Below are positions 1-8,259 of a stretch of DNA of 64,000 nucleotides, one piece after another (positions within the stretch are counted from its first letter, which is position 1; each line of letters opens with the position of its first letter). Source of the DNA: Bacilli bacterium (GTDB taxonomy: Bacteria; Bacillota_I; Bacilli_A; RFN20; CAG-826); contig DAOKYO010000002.1 of the NCBI GenBank assembly GCA_035326105.1, forward strand, positions 660,315 to 724,314, in the 5' to 3' direction. A program made the position numbers and the translations under genes. The notes beneath the pieces are model-generated. The model saw only the letters and a program-made list of their open reading frames with translations, searched no databases and had not been told where the DNA came from.

Positions 1-1
1 T

Positions 2-166
2 CGCGAAGAGGTAATGCCCCTATTTCTTTCCGGATTAGCCGGGGTCATCTACACGCAATTATGCGATGTGGAAGAAGAGACTAATGGCCTTATTACTTAC
101 GACCGGAAGATCGAAAAAATGCACGCCGATAAAATCTATTCCATATTAAGCAAGATTCACTACTGA
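2..166 (+). CDS. C-terminal end of an unidentified protein (partial)
   Basis: An open frame enters from the left edge and stops with TGA at 164-166, giving the last 54 residues of a protein whose start lies outside the window. The visible part has a short hydrophobic patch (PLFLSGLAGVIY) followed by a charged helix-like tail rich in Asp, Glu and Lys. I do not recognise the family. Its stop overlaps, tail to tail, the stop of the acyltransferase-like gene on the other strand (stop at 160-162), so the two genes converge with no room for a terminator between them. Confidence 0.55.
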   Translation, partial: REEVMPLFLSGLAGVIYTQLCDVEEETNGLITYDRKIEKMHADKIYSILSKIHY

Positions 167-966
167 TCTTGTTTCTCTTTAAATACGTAATCGTAATATT
201 CAACTTCGTTTTCCGTGCCTGCGATTTTACTCATAAAATCGTAACACTGATCGCGAAGTTTTTTACTTGCCTCCACTTTGGAAAGGCTTAGATCCGGGTA
301 AAAGGGTTTACTGAGATATATGACCATTCTCGGCTTTCTAATTTTTGGAAAAAAGAAGGCTTTTTTATATACCGTGCACATGGCCACTACCGGAGCATTA
401 AACGAAACCGGATAACCAAACGACGCATCACTGAAAGGCCTTATTTTTGTATAAAAAGGCCAAATATGCGCCTCGGGATAAATTGCGATTATATTGTGAT
501 GACTGAGACGGTACTCCATCGCTTTCAAAAAGTTTTTCGCCCCGCCAAAGGTCTGAGGAAGAGGAAGTATTCCCAACATATTAACAAACGAACCTAAACC
601 CTTGATCCCCACCGCGGCCGGATTGGCCACCAGTGCCACTCTTCTCCCCTGTCCAACATTGACATAGGGGATAGCCATATCAATCCAGCGCGTATGATTC
701 CCATAGATAAAATAGCCTTTTTTCTTTAGTGAACGGACATTCTTCCGCCCTTTGACAATAATATTAAAGCCAAAGAATGTAACGATGGCCACAATTGGAC
801 TCGCAAAAAAATAGTACAGAAACCAACTCCAAAAACGATATATTTTTCCCTTGTGAATATATTTAAAGTTTTTGCTATTAATCTTTTTTTGTGGAACCCG
901 GCTACCCGAAAAATCATCATTTAACAAATCGGAGTAATAGATGGTTTTTTTATGTCTTTTCATCAT
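160..966 (-). CDS. 1-acyl-glycerol-3-phosphate acyltransferase-like protein (PlsC family)
   Basis: Probable membrane-bound acyltransferase of phospholipid synthesis that transfers an acyl chain to a lyso-lipid acceptor. The 268-residue protein has a hydrophobic segment at about residues 44-72, then the family's HX4D catalytic motif (NHTRWID, His91 to Asp96), and a YPEAHIW block at 163-169 that takes the place of the usual EGTRS acceptor-binding block. The latter is changed, so the acceptor may not be lysophosphatidate. The start codon is one base past the stop of the upstream UPF0316 gene and has no clear Shine-Dalgarno site, so translation is probably coupled to that gene. The family call is firm; the substrate is inference. 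Confidence 0.8.
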   Translation of the reverse strand: MMKRHKKTIYYSDLLNDDFSGSRVPQKKINSKNFKYIHKGKIYRFWSWFLYYFFASPIVAIVTFFGFNIIVKGRKNVRSLKKKGYFIYGNHTRWIDMAIPYVNVGQGRRVALVANPAAVGIKGLGSFVNMLGILPLPQTFGGAKNFLKAMEYRLSHHNIIAIYPEAHIWPFYTKIRPFSDASFGYPVSFNAPVVAMCTVYKKAFFFPKIRKPRMVIYLSKPFYPDLSLSKVEASKKLRDQCYDFMSKIAGTENEVEYYDYVFKEKQDQ

Positions 967-967
967 A

Positions 968-1531
968 CTACTTGCGCAACAAAGAATACCGACGCGGTAA
1001 AAATCCTCCGTAAACGTTATTAATATCGCTTACTCCTACCATCGCCTGATTATCTATTTCCTTAATGTCGTTAATTAATTCCGGAGCATGACGGCGTTCG
1101 ACAAATATCATCAAGATGGTACGGTCGGTATTAAAACCTTTCCCCTTGATGGAGGTAACTCCAATCTTTCGCTCATGAACGAGGTGAACTATTTCAGTAG
1201 CTTTTTCCGGAATGGCTATTACTTGTAAAAGGACCTTACCGAAGGCCAGTTTTTTCTCGATGGTCGAGCCCAAGGCTACTCCCGAAGCAAATCCGAGGGC
1301 ATAGGTAATACCTTTTAATGGAAAAGTGGAGACATCATCGATGACATTGGCGGCGACAAAAACCCAAATTAAAACCTCAAAAAAGGATAAAATGGCTCCG
1401 AGCGTCTTAAACCCTCTTTGCACTAAAATTACCCGTACTGTCGAGATTGAAACCTCAAGTAATTTAGCCAGAAAAATAAATAACAACATCCACCAAGGAA
1501 CCGCGGTAAAAAAGGCTATAATGGCATCCAT
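968..1531 (-). CDS. UPF0316 family membrane protein (DUF5698/DUF2179 type, YebE-like)
   Basis: Small integral membrane protein with three predicted hydrophobic segments in the first ~90 residues followed by a soluble domain with alternating beta strands, the arrangement of the UPF0316 proteins of Bacillota; DUF2179-type domains are thought to be ligand-binding, but no function is established. An ATG 36 bases upstream (start at 1567) keeps the frame open, but I choose the ATG at 1529-1531 because it has a GAGGAG Shine-Dalgarno site at a normal spacing and the longer form has none. It is followed after one base by the PlsC-like gene, forming a two-gene unit. The start at 1567 would give 199 residues instead of 187. 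Confidence 0.8.
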   Translation of the reverse strand: MDAIIAFFTAVPWWMLLFIFLAKLLEVSISTVRVILVQRGFKTLGAILSFFEVLIWVFVAANVIDDVSTFPLKGITYALGFASGVALGSTIEKKLAFGKVLLQVIAIPEKATEIVHLVHERKIGVTSIKGKGFNTDRTILMIFVERRHAPELINDIKEIDNQAMVGVSDINNVYGGFLPRRYSLLRK

Positions 1532-1630
1532 AAGAAAGTACTCCTCATCGCTAAAGTCTGATATCATTTTACTAGAAATAAACTTTTTAACAATAAGATA
1601 GACTTATTAATCAATATTTCATTCCTCGTT

Positions 1631-1639
1631 TGTTATAAT
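1631..1639 (+). promoter_or_regulatory. extended -10 promoter of the surface endonuclease gene
   Basis: TGT followed by a perfect TATAAT at 1634-1639, 18 bases before the ATG of the endonuclease gene, which has a GAGG ribosome-binding site in between. No good -35 box is visible, as expected for an extended -10 promoter. Confidence 0.5.
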
Positions 1640-1657
1640 TGAAAACGAGGCTTAATA

Positions 1658-3115
1658 ATGAAAAAAAGATTTAAATGGCTGTCAGTTTTATCGCTTATAA
1701 CTTTAACCGCTTCCTTCAGGCTAGAAAGCTCGGTTAAACCCTTAAGAGTTGAAGGGCTCTCAACGATGAGCATTTCTACTTTTGACAAGAGTGATAGCGA
1801 GGTGAATTCCTACTATCAAGGAGTAGACGGTTATCAGGGTGAAGAGTTAAAGTCGCGTCTACACGACATCATAAAAGATCACACTGCCTACACATATTCT
1901 GAAGATGTTGACATCATGAAAATTACCGATCGCGATTGGGCGCTTTCGCCGTTAAGCCCCACGCAACTGGCCAATTGGAATCCTTCGGTTGATACTGGTA
2001 TCGGCGATCCGTATTTGAAACTTTTGTATGGCGGAAATTATAACGGAACTGCTTCCGCAATCAAGTGGAGCGATGACCACACTACTGTATGGAATAAAGA
2101 GCACGTTTGGGCAAAGTCCCACGGCAATTTCGATACGAACGCCCCAGCTGGAACCGATCTTCACCACTTAATCGCCGCCGATCAGGGAATAAATAATTTT
2201 CACAGCAATTATGATTATGGTATGCCCACCGAAAATGTTGAGTCCCTGTCGGATGAACGAGGAAACCCTACGACCTCACTTCGAGGAACGAGCCTTGACT
2301 CACCAAATTATGTTGTTTTTGCTCCTCCAGAAGAGGACCGAGGGGATGTTGCCCGCGCCTTGTTCTACATGGCTACACGCTACTATGAATGGAAGAGTCT
2401 TGCCGAGCCTAAACTTGTCATCTTGGATGAGCCAACCTATACTTCAACCGCGGTTAGTTCCAGTCCAACAAGCCCGGGAAAGATGGCGTTTCTTAAAACA
2501 CTGCTCCAATGGAATGAACTTGATCCCGTAAGCGATTACGAGATTCATCGTAATAATCTGATCGACATTAATTTTCAACACAATCGCAACCCCTATATCG
2601 ACCATCCGGAATGGGTGAACATTGTCTATGATACGGCTTACGACGGCCCTGGAGCCACAATCGAGACGGGAAGCGCCTGCACAATCGGAAACTGCGCCAG
2701 TCAAGAAGTTAATCCCTTTGACCTGGCCAGCATCTCTTTGAATACTGACCAAGTTAAAACCGAGTATTATATCGGTGAAGCATTTAGTGGCGAGGGTTTA
2801 ATTGTCACCGCCAAATTGGGCGATGGCTCGAGCCATACAGTGGATAACTATACTTCGTCTTACACCGATGGTTACTTGCTAAACGAGGCCGGAGAATTTA
2901 CCGTGACTATTTCATATAGCGAAAATAATATCTTAAAAACGGCCACCTACTCAATTATGGTTCAAGCCAAGTCAATCATTCCCGGAATTGATAATACGAC
3001 TCTCTATCAGATATTGGGTGCCGCTCTAATCATTATATTGTCGGTCGGCTCCACTCTTCTTACAAAGAAAAGCAAACGAAAACGGAAGAAGAATACTAAA
3101 TCCAGGAAACGATAA
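1658..3115 (+). CDS. surface-anchored endonuclease I family nuclease with Ig-like domain
   Basis: Exported nuclease of the Endonuclease I family (EndA/Bsn type), expected to cut extracellular DNA or RNA. The 485-residue protein starts with a basic, hydrophobic signal sequence (about residues 1-22), then the nuclease domain (about 45-335) with the family signature: EHVWAKSHG around His149 and GTDLHHLIAAD around His169-His170, followed by INNFHSN. A bacterial Ig-like beta domain follows at about 352-435, then one membrane segment (about 446-463) and a tail of 20 residues that is almost all Lys, Arg, Ser and Thr. There is no LPXTG motif, so it is probably held by the C-terminal membrane segment. 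It is transcribed alone and ends in a shared terminator. Confidence 0.88.
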   Translation: MKKRFKWLSVLSLITLTASFRLESSVKPLRVEGLSTMSISTFDKSDSEVNSYYQGVDGYQGEELKSRLHDIIKDHTAYTYSEDVDIMKITDRDWALSPLSPTQLANWNPSVDTGIGDPYLKLLYGGNYNGTASAIKWSDDHTTVWNKEHVWAKSHGNFDTNAPAGTDLHHLIAADQGINNFHSNYDYGMPTENVESLSDERGNPTTSLRGTSLDSPNYVVFAPPEEDRGDVARALFYMATRYYEWKSLAEPKLVILDEPTYTSTAVSSSPTSPGKMAFLKTLLQWNELDPVSDYEIHRNNLIDINFQHNRNPYIDHPEWVNIVYDTAYDGPGATIETGSACTIGNCASQEVNPFDLASISLNTDQVKTEYYIGEAFSGEGLIVTAKLGDGSSHTVDNYTSSYTDGYLLNEAGEFTVTISYSENNILKTATYSIMVQAKSIIPGIDNTTLYQILGAALIIILSVGSTLLTKKSKRKRKKNTKSRKR

Positions 3116-3116
3116 T

Positions 3117-3152
3117 AAAAAAACTTGATGTGTTGAGCATCAAGTTTTATTT
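3117..3152. terminator. bidirectional intrinsic terminator
   Basis: Stem AAACTTGATG at 3121-3130 pairs with CATCAAGTTT at 3138-3147 around a 7-base loop. A T-rich run follows on the plus strand and an A-run precedes it, so it can serve both the plus-strand nuclease gene and the converging antiporter gene. Confidence 0.8.
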
Positions 3153-3153
3153 T

Positions 3154-4527
3154 TTATTGAACTGCTTTAGCCGCGGCATCAGCCTTTTCCCGAGGCGTAA
3201 CATTATCGGCTTCAGGAATTTCACCCGCTCTTTTAAGCGCAATCTTCGTTACGACCGGGCCGATAACTTCATAGATGATCGTTGCGGCTAAGATAACAAA
3301 CAGAATCATATCGCCATAGGTCATATCGCCGAAACCGGCACCGATTAATTCCGGGAAAGTCCGCTGTGCTTGCGTCGCCAGACCAATAGCCACACCGGCT
3401 TGAGGAATAAGCATCCAGCCGAGATTTTTCTTGATTGAAGGGTCGCTCTTCGTAATCGTAGCCCCCAAGAAAGCTCCCAGGAATTTACCGCTGACCCGAG
3501 CGAGAACATAAACCGCCAAAATAATATAAAGATAAGCGTTGCCACCTTTGTTAAAGCTTAAACTTGCTCCGCTCAAAATAAAGAAGAACATAAAAAGCGG
3601 CGGTGTCCAACGATCGACTTGCTCCAGCAGTTGCTCACCATCATTCTTCCGGAAATTGACAAATGAAGCGCCAATCATCATGCAAAGAAGCAAGGAACTA
3701 AAGTTGGTCCCCCACCAGGTAATGCTTGAAACACCGACTCCCAGAAAAACAAAGAAAATCAATATCATCAAACGGTTGGCCCGGCTTTTAAAAAAGCGAC
3801 AGGCGAACGAGGCGACGTATCCAAAGCAGAATCCCACCGCCAAAGAAGCGATAATAACCGTTACCGGTTTAATCAGAATACTGATGATATCAATGGCTCC
3901 GCCGTTGGCTAACACTTTGGAAATAGAAAAGAAAACCGCAAAAGAAATTAGGGCGACGGCGTCATCGAGAGCCACCACCGGTAAAAGCGTGCTGACAACC
4001 GGTCCCCGAGCCCGATATTGGCGGACAACCATCAAAGTGGCGGCCGGAGCGGTTGCGGAAGCGATAGCCCCTAAGGTAAAGGCAACCGGAAGCGGAACAA
4101 TCTCGTGATTGATCAGGTGAATAATAATCAAAACCAGCATGACCAGTAACATTGCGATGACCCCTTCAAAGACGGTAATCATAATAATGTTCTTGCCCGT
4201 TTTCTTCAGAGTACCCAATTTAAAAGAAGTACCGATAGTTAAGGCGATAAACCCGAGGGCGATATCGGAAAAAACCGAAAGATTCGCGATGTCGGCGCTG
4301 CTTAATCCAAAAGAGAAATTTCCAAATTTTACATTTCCCAATAAAGTCGGTCCAAGAAGAATTCCGACCAAAAGATATCCGGTGACATTGGGAAGTTTGA
4401 CAACTTTCATCAGACGAGTGGATAGAAGTCCCAATCCCAAAGCTAAAGCTAAATGAAGAACGGTAATTGATAGCGTTGTCGTCCCGCCCTCAGCAAAAAT
4501 TAAAAGTGAATTAACAATTGAAAACAT
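3154..4527 (-). CDS. cation:proton antiporter, CPA2 family
   Basis: Membrane antiporter exchanging Na+ or K+ for protons. The 457-residue protein has about 12-13 hydrophobic segments filling residues 20-430 and matches the Na+/H+ exchanger (CPA2) fold, with the conserved stretch ATAPAATLMVVRQ and VALDDAVALI, whose paired acidic residues (DD) lie where CPA2 carriers bind the cation. It has no KTN/TrkA-N regulatory domain at its C-terminus, only a short charged tail (PREKADAAAKAVQ). It lies 9 bases downstream of a small PII-like gene, which probably supplies the regulatory function in trans. The ion is not deducible from sequence. Confidence 0.88.
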   Translation of the reverse strand: MFSIVNSLLIFAEGGTTTLSITVLHLALALGLGLLSTRLMKVVKLPNVTGYLLVGILLGPTLLGNVKFGNFSFGLSSADIANLSVFSDIALGFIALTIGTSFKLGTLKKTGKNIIMITVFEGVIAMLLVMLVLIIIHLINHEIVPLPVAFTLGAIASATAPAATLMVVRQYRARGPVVSTLLPVVALDDAVALISFAVFFSISKVLANGGAIDIISILIKPVTVIIASLAVGFCFGYVASFACRFFKSRANRLMILIFFVFLGVGVSSITWWGTNFSSLLLCMMIGASFVNFRKNDGEQLLEQVDRWTPPLFMFFFILSGASLSFNKGGNAYLYIILAVYVLARVSGKFLGAFLGATITKSDPSIKKNLGWMLIPQAGVAIGLATQAQRTFPELIGAGFGDMTYGDMILFVILAATIIYEVIGPVVTKIALKRAGEIPEADNVTPREKADAAAKAVQ

Positions 4528-4536
4528 AATCGTCTA

Positions 4537-4878
4537 TTAAAAACTCCCTTCATAGCCATGAAGTTCGACATCAAACATTCCACCCTTGGTAAGAGTGAAA
4601 TTTTGGGTGACATCACGAACAATTGATTTGGCCCGTTCAAGATCATTGCCTTTTACCACGATATATAATGTGGTATTGGACTGATACTTGTCGTGGACAA
4701 CATCGTTTAAATTACCAAACATTGGCATATCGCCAACATAGGTATCGCAGGTTATCGCGTGACGAAGACTGGCCGTGGGAATAATCGTTCCATTAAACCC
4801 GGCTTGGGAAAGCTCCTTTAACATGGCATGCATATTATCAGTGTTTTCCGAAATTACGTATAATAAATAATAACTCAT
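4537..4878 (-). CDS. PII-like signalling protein, putative antiporter regulator
   Basis: Protein of 113 residues with the length and the strand-helix-strand-strand-helix-strand pattern of the PII/DarA superfamily: a first strand (YYLLYVISE), helix with LKELSQAGF, second strand, then a loop, and a third strand TTLYIVVKGN before a second helix. I see no canonical PII T-loop uridylylation site. PII-like proteins bind small ligands such as cyclic di-AMP, bicarbonate or nucleotides and often act on a neighbouring membrane protein; the gene is the first of a two-gene unit with the antiporter (9-base gap), so ligand-controlled transport is the likely role. The family call rests on pattern and context rather than on a signature motif. 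Confidence 0.6.
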   Translation of the reverse strand: MSYYLLYVISENTDNMHAMLKELSQAGFNGTIIPTASLRHAITCDTYVGDMPMFGNLNDVVHDKYQSNTTLYIVVKGNDLERAKSIVRDVTQNFTLTKGGMFDVELHGYEGSF

Positions 4879-4915
4879 AGAAAATGCACCTCATTTCACC
4901 TAGTTAGTATATACC

Positions 4916-4932
4916 TTTATTTGTTAAATAAA
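4916..4932 (-). promoter_or_regulatory. inverted repeat upstream of the PII-like/antiporter genes
   Basis: TTTATTT and AAATAAA flank a 3-base centre at 4916-4932, between a consensus TTGACA (minus strand, about 4936-4941) and TATATACT just before the gene. The TTGACA to TATATA distance is 21 bases, longer than usual, so this is only a possible operator or promoter region. The rest of 4879-5020 shows nothing else clear. Confidence 0.3.
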
Positions 4933-5020
4933 AGTGTCAATTGATAGTAATTTTACCGATTAAATTATGCAATTAAAGAATGACTTTCAATTAGTTGATC
5001 GGCTTTGTTTTAAGCAACAA

Positions 5021-5047
5021 AAAAAAGTCCCGTTGGGCGAGACTTTT
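5021..5047 (-). terminator. intrinsic terminator of the sugar operon
   Basis: On the minus strand the stem pairs AAAAGTC (plus 5041-5047) with GACTTTT (plus 5023-5029) and is followed by a run of T (plus-strand A-run at 5019-5026). It lies about 70 bases beyond the last gene of the carbohydrate operon. Confidence 0.7.
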
Positions 5048-5114
5048 AACTGAGGTTATCAACTTATGTCCGAATAAAATTGACTTTGAAAATCCACTTA
5101 ATGGTGGGAAGCAT

Positions 5115-6014
5115 TCAAGCCGACACTATAAGGCGGGGTTTAGAAAATAACCCGCCTTTTTTTATTGTGATCCGCTTAATGGTCGGTACGACATCGGGAG
5201 AATCATTTTTGGCATGATAAATAATGTAGTCATTATGATCAAAACCTTTGAACACCATCGAGTGGCCGGCATTTTTTTCAATTAGCGGCTCAAGGCTATG
5301 ATGCATGCTTTTCCATTTGTTTTTTGTATAGCAGTATCCGGTTTGGTAGCCATTTGCGCCAAAAGTTGAATACAGTAAAAATTGGCATGATCCCTTTTGA
5401 ATTACATATGGCCCATCGCTAATGTAATCATTCCCGTCCTTGGAAAAGGAGGGGGAAATACTCCATGGAATCTCACTGGCGCGAAATAGAACTTTTAAAC
5501 TATCTTCCTGAATCGCCTTTAAATCCGGGGTTAACTTTCCATATACATATGAGCCATCGTTGATTTCCAACCATTCATGGCAAAAGATAATTCGGGGTTG
5601 TTTATTTTCATAGAACAAAGTCCCGTCAAGGTTAGTCATCATCGGGGGCGTAATCTTATCGCTATAAAGGGTAAATGGCTTTTCGTAAAGATCGTCGGTA
5701 ATTAAAGCAACTGTGTTCCGTTTATGATCCTGCGAGTGAAAAGTGGCAAACATTAAATAACTTTTAAGTGATTCAACGTAATAAACTTCCGGTGCCCATA
5801 AGTCTTCTTTTCCCCAAAAATCATCATTGTTTTTTAAATCAAAAACGACATACGGGCCTTTAAAATTAACCAAATCTTCACTAACATACATTTCAAATCG
5901 ACCTTTCGATCCGTCGGCGGTGGTGCCAAAAAGACAATATTGATGCCGTTTTTGATCGGCAAAGACAAATGGGTCACGCATATGTATTTCTGATAGCAAT
6001 AATTGTTTTTCCAT
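5115..6014 (-). CDS. cytoplasmic GH43-type glycoside hydrolase
   Basis: Five-bladed beta-propeller enzyme of the GH43/32/117 superfamily, probably an intracellular arabinofuranosidase or xylosidase acting on imported oligosaccharides. The 299 residues begin directly with the first blade: RDPF near residue 14 carries the predicted catalytic base Asp14, NLDGTLFY supplies the second Asp, HEWLEI the likely acid Glu, and AGHSMVF the conserved His near the active site. There is no signal peptide or lipobox, unlike the two surface GH43 genes upstream in the same operon. It is the last gene of the operon, 11 bases after the alpha-galactosidase gene. Substrate assignment within GH43 is not possible by eye. 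Confidence 0.78.
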   Translation of the reverse strand: MEKQLLLSEIHMRDPFVFADQKRHQYCLFGTTADGSKGRFEMYVSEDLVNFKGPYVVFDLKNNDDFWGKEDLWAPEVYYVESLKSYLMFATFHSQDHKRNTVALITDDLYEKPFTLYSDKITPPMMTNLDGTLFYENKQPRIIFCHEWLEINDGSYVYGKLTPDLKAIQEDSLKVLFRASEIPWSISPSFSKDGNDYISDGPYVIQKGSCQFLLYSTFGANGYQTGYCYTKNKWKSMHHSLEPLIEKNAGHSMVFKGFDHNDYIIYHAKNDSPDVVPTIKRITIKKGGLFSKPRLIVSA

Positions 6015-6025
6015 AAATATCTACC

Positions 6026-8200
6026 TCATTCTTTTATCGTTATTTCAATTAAATATGTTTCTAGAAAAGTCAGTCCTTTGCAAAGATTGATGCCAACCTC
6101 CATATAGTAACTTCCTAAATAAGTCTGCTGATCAAAGGAATTAAAATACCATTTTTGGGGATCAAGGCCTCTTAATTTCAAGAAACGGTACTCAATGTTT
6201 TCTTTCTTCAAATTACTAAAAAGACATAATCCGCGTTTCTTATCCTTGCTGACGACTAGAAGGCTCATATAGTTCTGTTTATAAGGAGTTAATAGATGAT
6301 AGACATCGCCTGAATATATTAGATTTCGGTTACGCTTATAAATGGAGGCAATTTCAAAAACGGCTTTTTTTTGCTCTGCGCTGAGGGTTTTGGGGTCAAA
6401 TTCGTAGCCGAAGATGCCCAGACTACTAATTTTTGCTTTGGTTGAATAACCGGCGGTATCATGTTTACCAACATGCGCTCCCATCGTCGATAAGGGGTAT
6501 AAACGGGCGGTGGAATATTGGATAAATAAACGCTGCAAAGGATCCATTTCATCACTGGTCCAAACTTGCGGCATATAATAGAGCATTCCTAAATCAAATC
6601 GCCCCCCGCCGGAAGCGCAACTTTCAAATAAGATATGCGGATAACGGGTAACGATGCGGTTTATTAAATCATAGCTTCCCAGCATCAGTCGGTGATAAAC
6701 TTCTCCTTGTCGATCGTTTGCCACTGCCAAACTAAAGGAATCAGCCACATTGCGGTTATGATCCCATTTGACATAGTCAATATCGTAGTTATCGAGAATG
6801 GATATTATCTGTGAATAAACATTATCAACCGCCGTTTTGTTCGCGGTGTCGAGAACTAACTGGTGACGAGATAAGGATCGATTTGTCTTTGGATCTCCCA
6901 AGGCAAATTCCGGATGAAGACGAAACAATTCACTTTGAGGGTTTATCATCTCCGGCTCAAACCATAGTCCAAACTTAAGACCAATTGAGTGGCAGTGACC
7001 GATAACGCGCTTCAAATCGACCTTTTGTGTATTAACCGTCCAATCACCAAGGCTCGTACTGTCATCCTTGCGTTGGCCGAACCATCCATCGTCTAAAACA
7101 AACAATTCCGCGCCCATACCGGCTGCATCGTCAATATAGCGAAGGATTTTATCGGTATCAAAATCCATATAGCAACCTTCCCAACTGTTGAGCATAATCG
7201 GGCGAACCGCGTTGACAAAATGCTTGTTGATAAGCTTTTCGCGGGTCACATTATGAATTGTTTGGGTTAAGCCGTTCAGTCCCTTATTTGAATAAACAAT
7301 CAGCCCTTCCGGGGTCACAAATGATTTTCCGCCGGCTAAATTCCAGGCGAACTGTTCATCATTTATACCGACCTGAACGCGCGTCATCTTTAACTTATCA
7401 ACATTAATATCGATGGCAAAATTGCCACTATAAACAAAGGAAAAAGCATAGCAAGTCCCATGGTATTCGCCCGCATCTTTTCCTTTGATAAATACAAAGG
7501 GATTTTCTTCATGACTACTGCGGCCCAAATTTGAATATAGTCGCTTAAAGCCATAATTTATTTCTTCTTCTACTTCCCGTCTTTCGTTGCACCAGTCGCC
7601 GGGAAAATGGATGAGTGAATAGTCTTTTGAAGGCAAATCGAGATTTAGCGAGTAGGCGCGCCTAATGACAATTGATTGTTCTTCGTTATTAATTATTTGG
7701 TTATTACGAAGAATCAAAGAATAGTCTTCATAAATTGTGTATGAGGTCAATAAAGTAATGTTCCGTTTTAAATCTTGCAGTGTAATCTCGAGCGTTTGGA
7801 CATTTTCTTCGTCGCGAAAGCAAGGCATTTGTTTAAGACGGGGCTTCCCCTGATAAATGCGGTGGCTTACATAACGAAAATCGGTCGCTATACTCCCATC
7901 GCTGTCCTCTATTATAAAACTCGCTCCCCGTTTGTCCGCATAACCAAAACTTGGAATTTCAAGCATTGATTTCCCATCGTAAAAAGCATCCTTATAACTA
8001 TTTTCCTGATTGCTATTCTTATCGAGAAATGTTCGCGACCAATCCGTATCCAAATTCGTAAATGCTGATAGGCTGATATCATCAAGCGGATTCCCTAAAA
8101 AAAGGTGCTGAAGAATATTGGCCTCGTTTATATAAAACCAATAGGACAAATAGCGATTTTGAAGACAAAATATTTTGCGTTGAGGATCAAAATTTATCAT
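6026..8200 (-). CDS. alpha-galactosidase, GH36
   Basis: Hydrolyses terminal alpha-1,6-galactose from oligosaccharides such as raffinose, stachyose or galactomannan fragments. The 724-residue length is typical of GH36 subgroup I. An N-terminal beta-sandwich (about 1-320) precedes the barrel; LFVLDDGWFG starts the barrel core, YVKWDHNRN holds the nucleophile Asp480, the signature ESCASGGGRFDLG lies at about 526-538, and WTSDEMDP holds the acid/base Asp550. No signal peptide, so it acts in the cytoplasm after import. It is separated from the upstream lipoprotein gene by a perfect 11-bp stem-loop that lacks a U-run, so it may be made at a different level from the transporter. Family confidence is high. 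Confidence 0.93.
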   Translation of the reverse strand: MINFDPQRKIFCLQNRYLSYWFYINEANILQHLFLGNPLDDISLSAFTNLDTDWSRTFLDKNSNQENSYKDAFYDGKSMLEIPSFGYADKRGASFIIEDSDGSIATDFRYVSHRIYQGKPRLKQMPCFRDEENVQTLEITLQDLKRNITLLTSYTIYEDYSLILRNNQIINNEEQSIVIRRAYSLNLDLPSKDYSLIHFPGDWCNERREVEEEINYGFKRLYSNLGRSSHEENPFVFIKGKDAGEYHGTCYAFSFVYSGNFAIDINVDKLKMTRVQVGINDEQFAWNLAGGKSFVTPEGLIVYSNKGLNGLTQTIHNVTREKLINKHFVNAVRPIMLNSWEGCYMDFDTDKILRYIDDAAGMGAELFVLDDGWFGQRKDDSTSLGDWTVNTQKVDLKRVIGHCHSIGLKFGLWFEPEMINPQSELFRLHPEFALGDPKTNRSLSRHQLVLDTANKTAVDNVYSQIISILDNYDIDYVKWDHNRNVADSFSLAVANDRQGEVYHRLMLGSYDLINRIVTRYPHILFESCASGGGRFDLGMLYYMPQVWTSDEMDPLQRLFIQYSTARLYPLSTMGAHVGKHDTAGYSTKAKISSLGIFGYEFDPKTLSAEQKKAVFEIASIYKRNRNLIYSGDVYHLLTPYKQNYMSLLVVSKDKKRGLCLFSNLKKENIEYRFLKLRGLDPQKWYFNSFDQQTYLGSYYMEVGINLCKGLTFLETYLIEITIKE

Positions 8201-8220
8201 AATTACCGTATTTCTTTGAT

Positions 8221-8247
8221 GTCGCTAGGGGTGATTCCCCTAGCGAC
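8221..8247 (-). other. intercistronic stem-loop without U-run
   Basis: GTCGCTAGGGG at 8221-8231 pairs perfectly with CCCCTAGCGAC at 8237-8247 around a 5-base loop. In the direction of transcription (minus) no T-run follows, so it is more likely an mRNA-stabilising or processing element than a terminator. It separates the lipoprotein gene from the two cytosolic hydrolase genes. Confidence 0.6.
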
Positions 8248-8259
8248 CAATTCGTTTTT

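Noticed and set aside
5131..5167. Terminator-like hairpin AGGCGGG...CCCGCCT with T-run on the plus strand
   Set aside because: It lies inside the 3' end of the minus-strand GH43 gene and no plus-strand gene precedes it. In the direction of the operon it lacks a U-run. At most it would stop antisense transcription.
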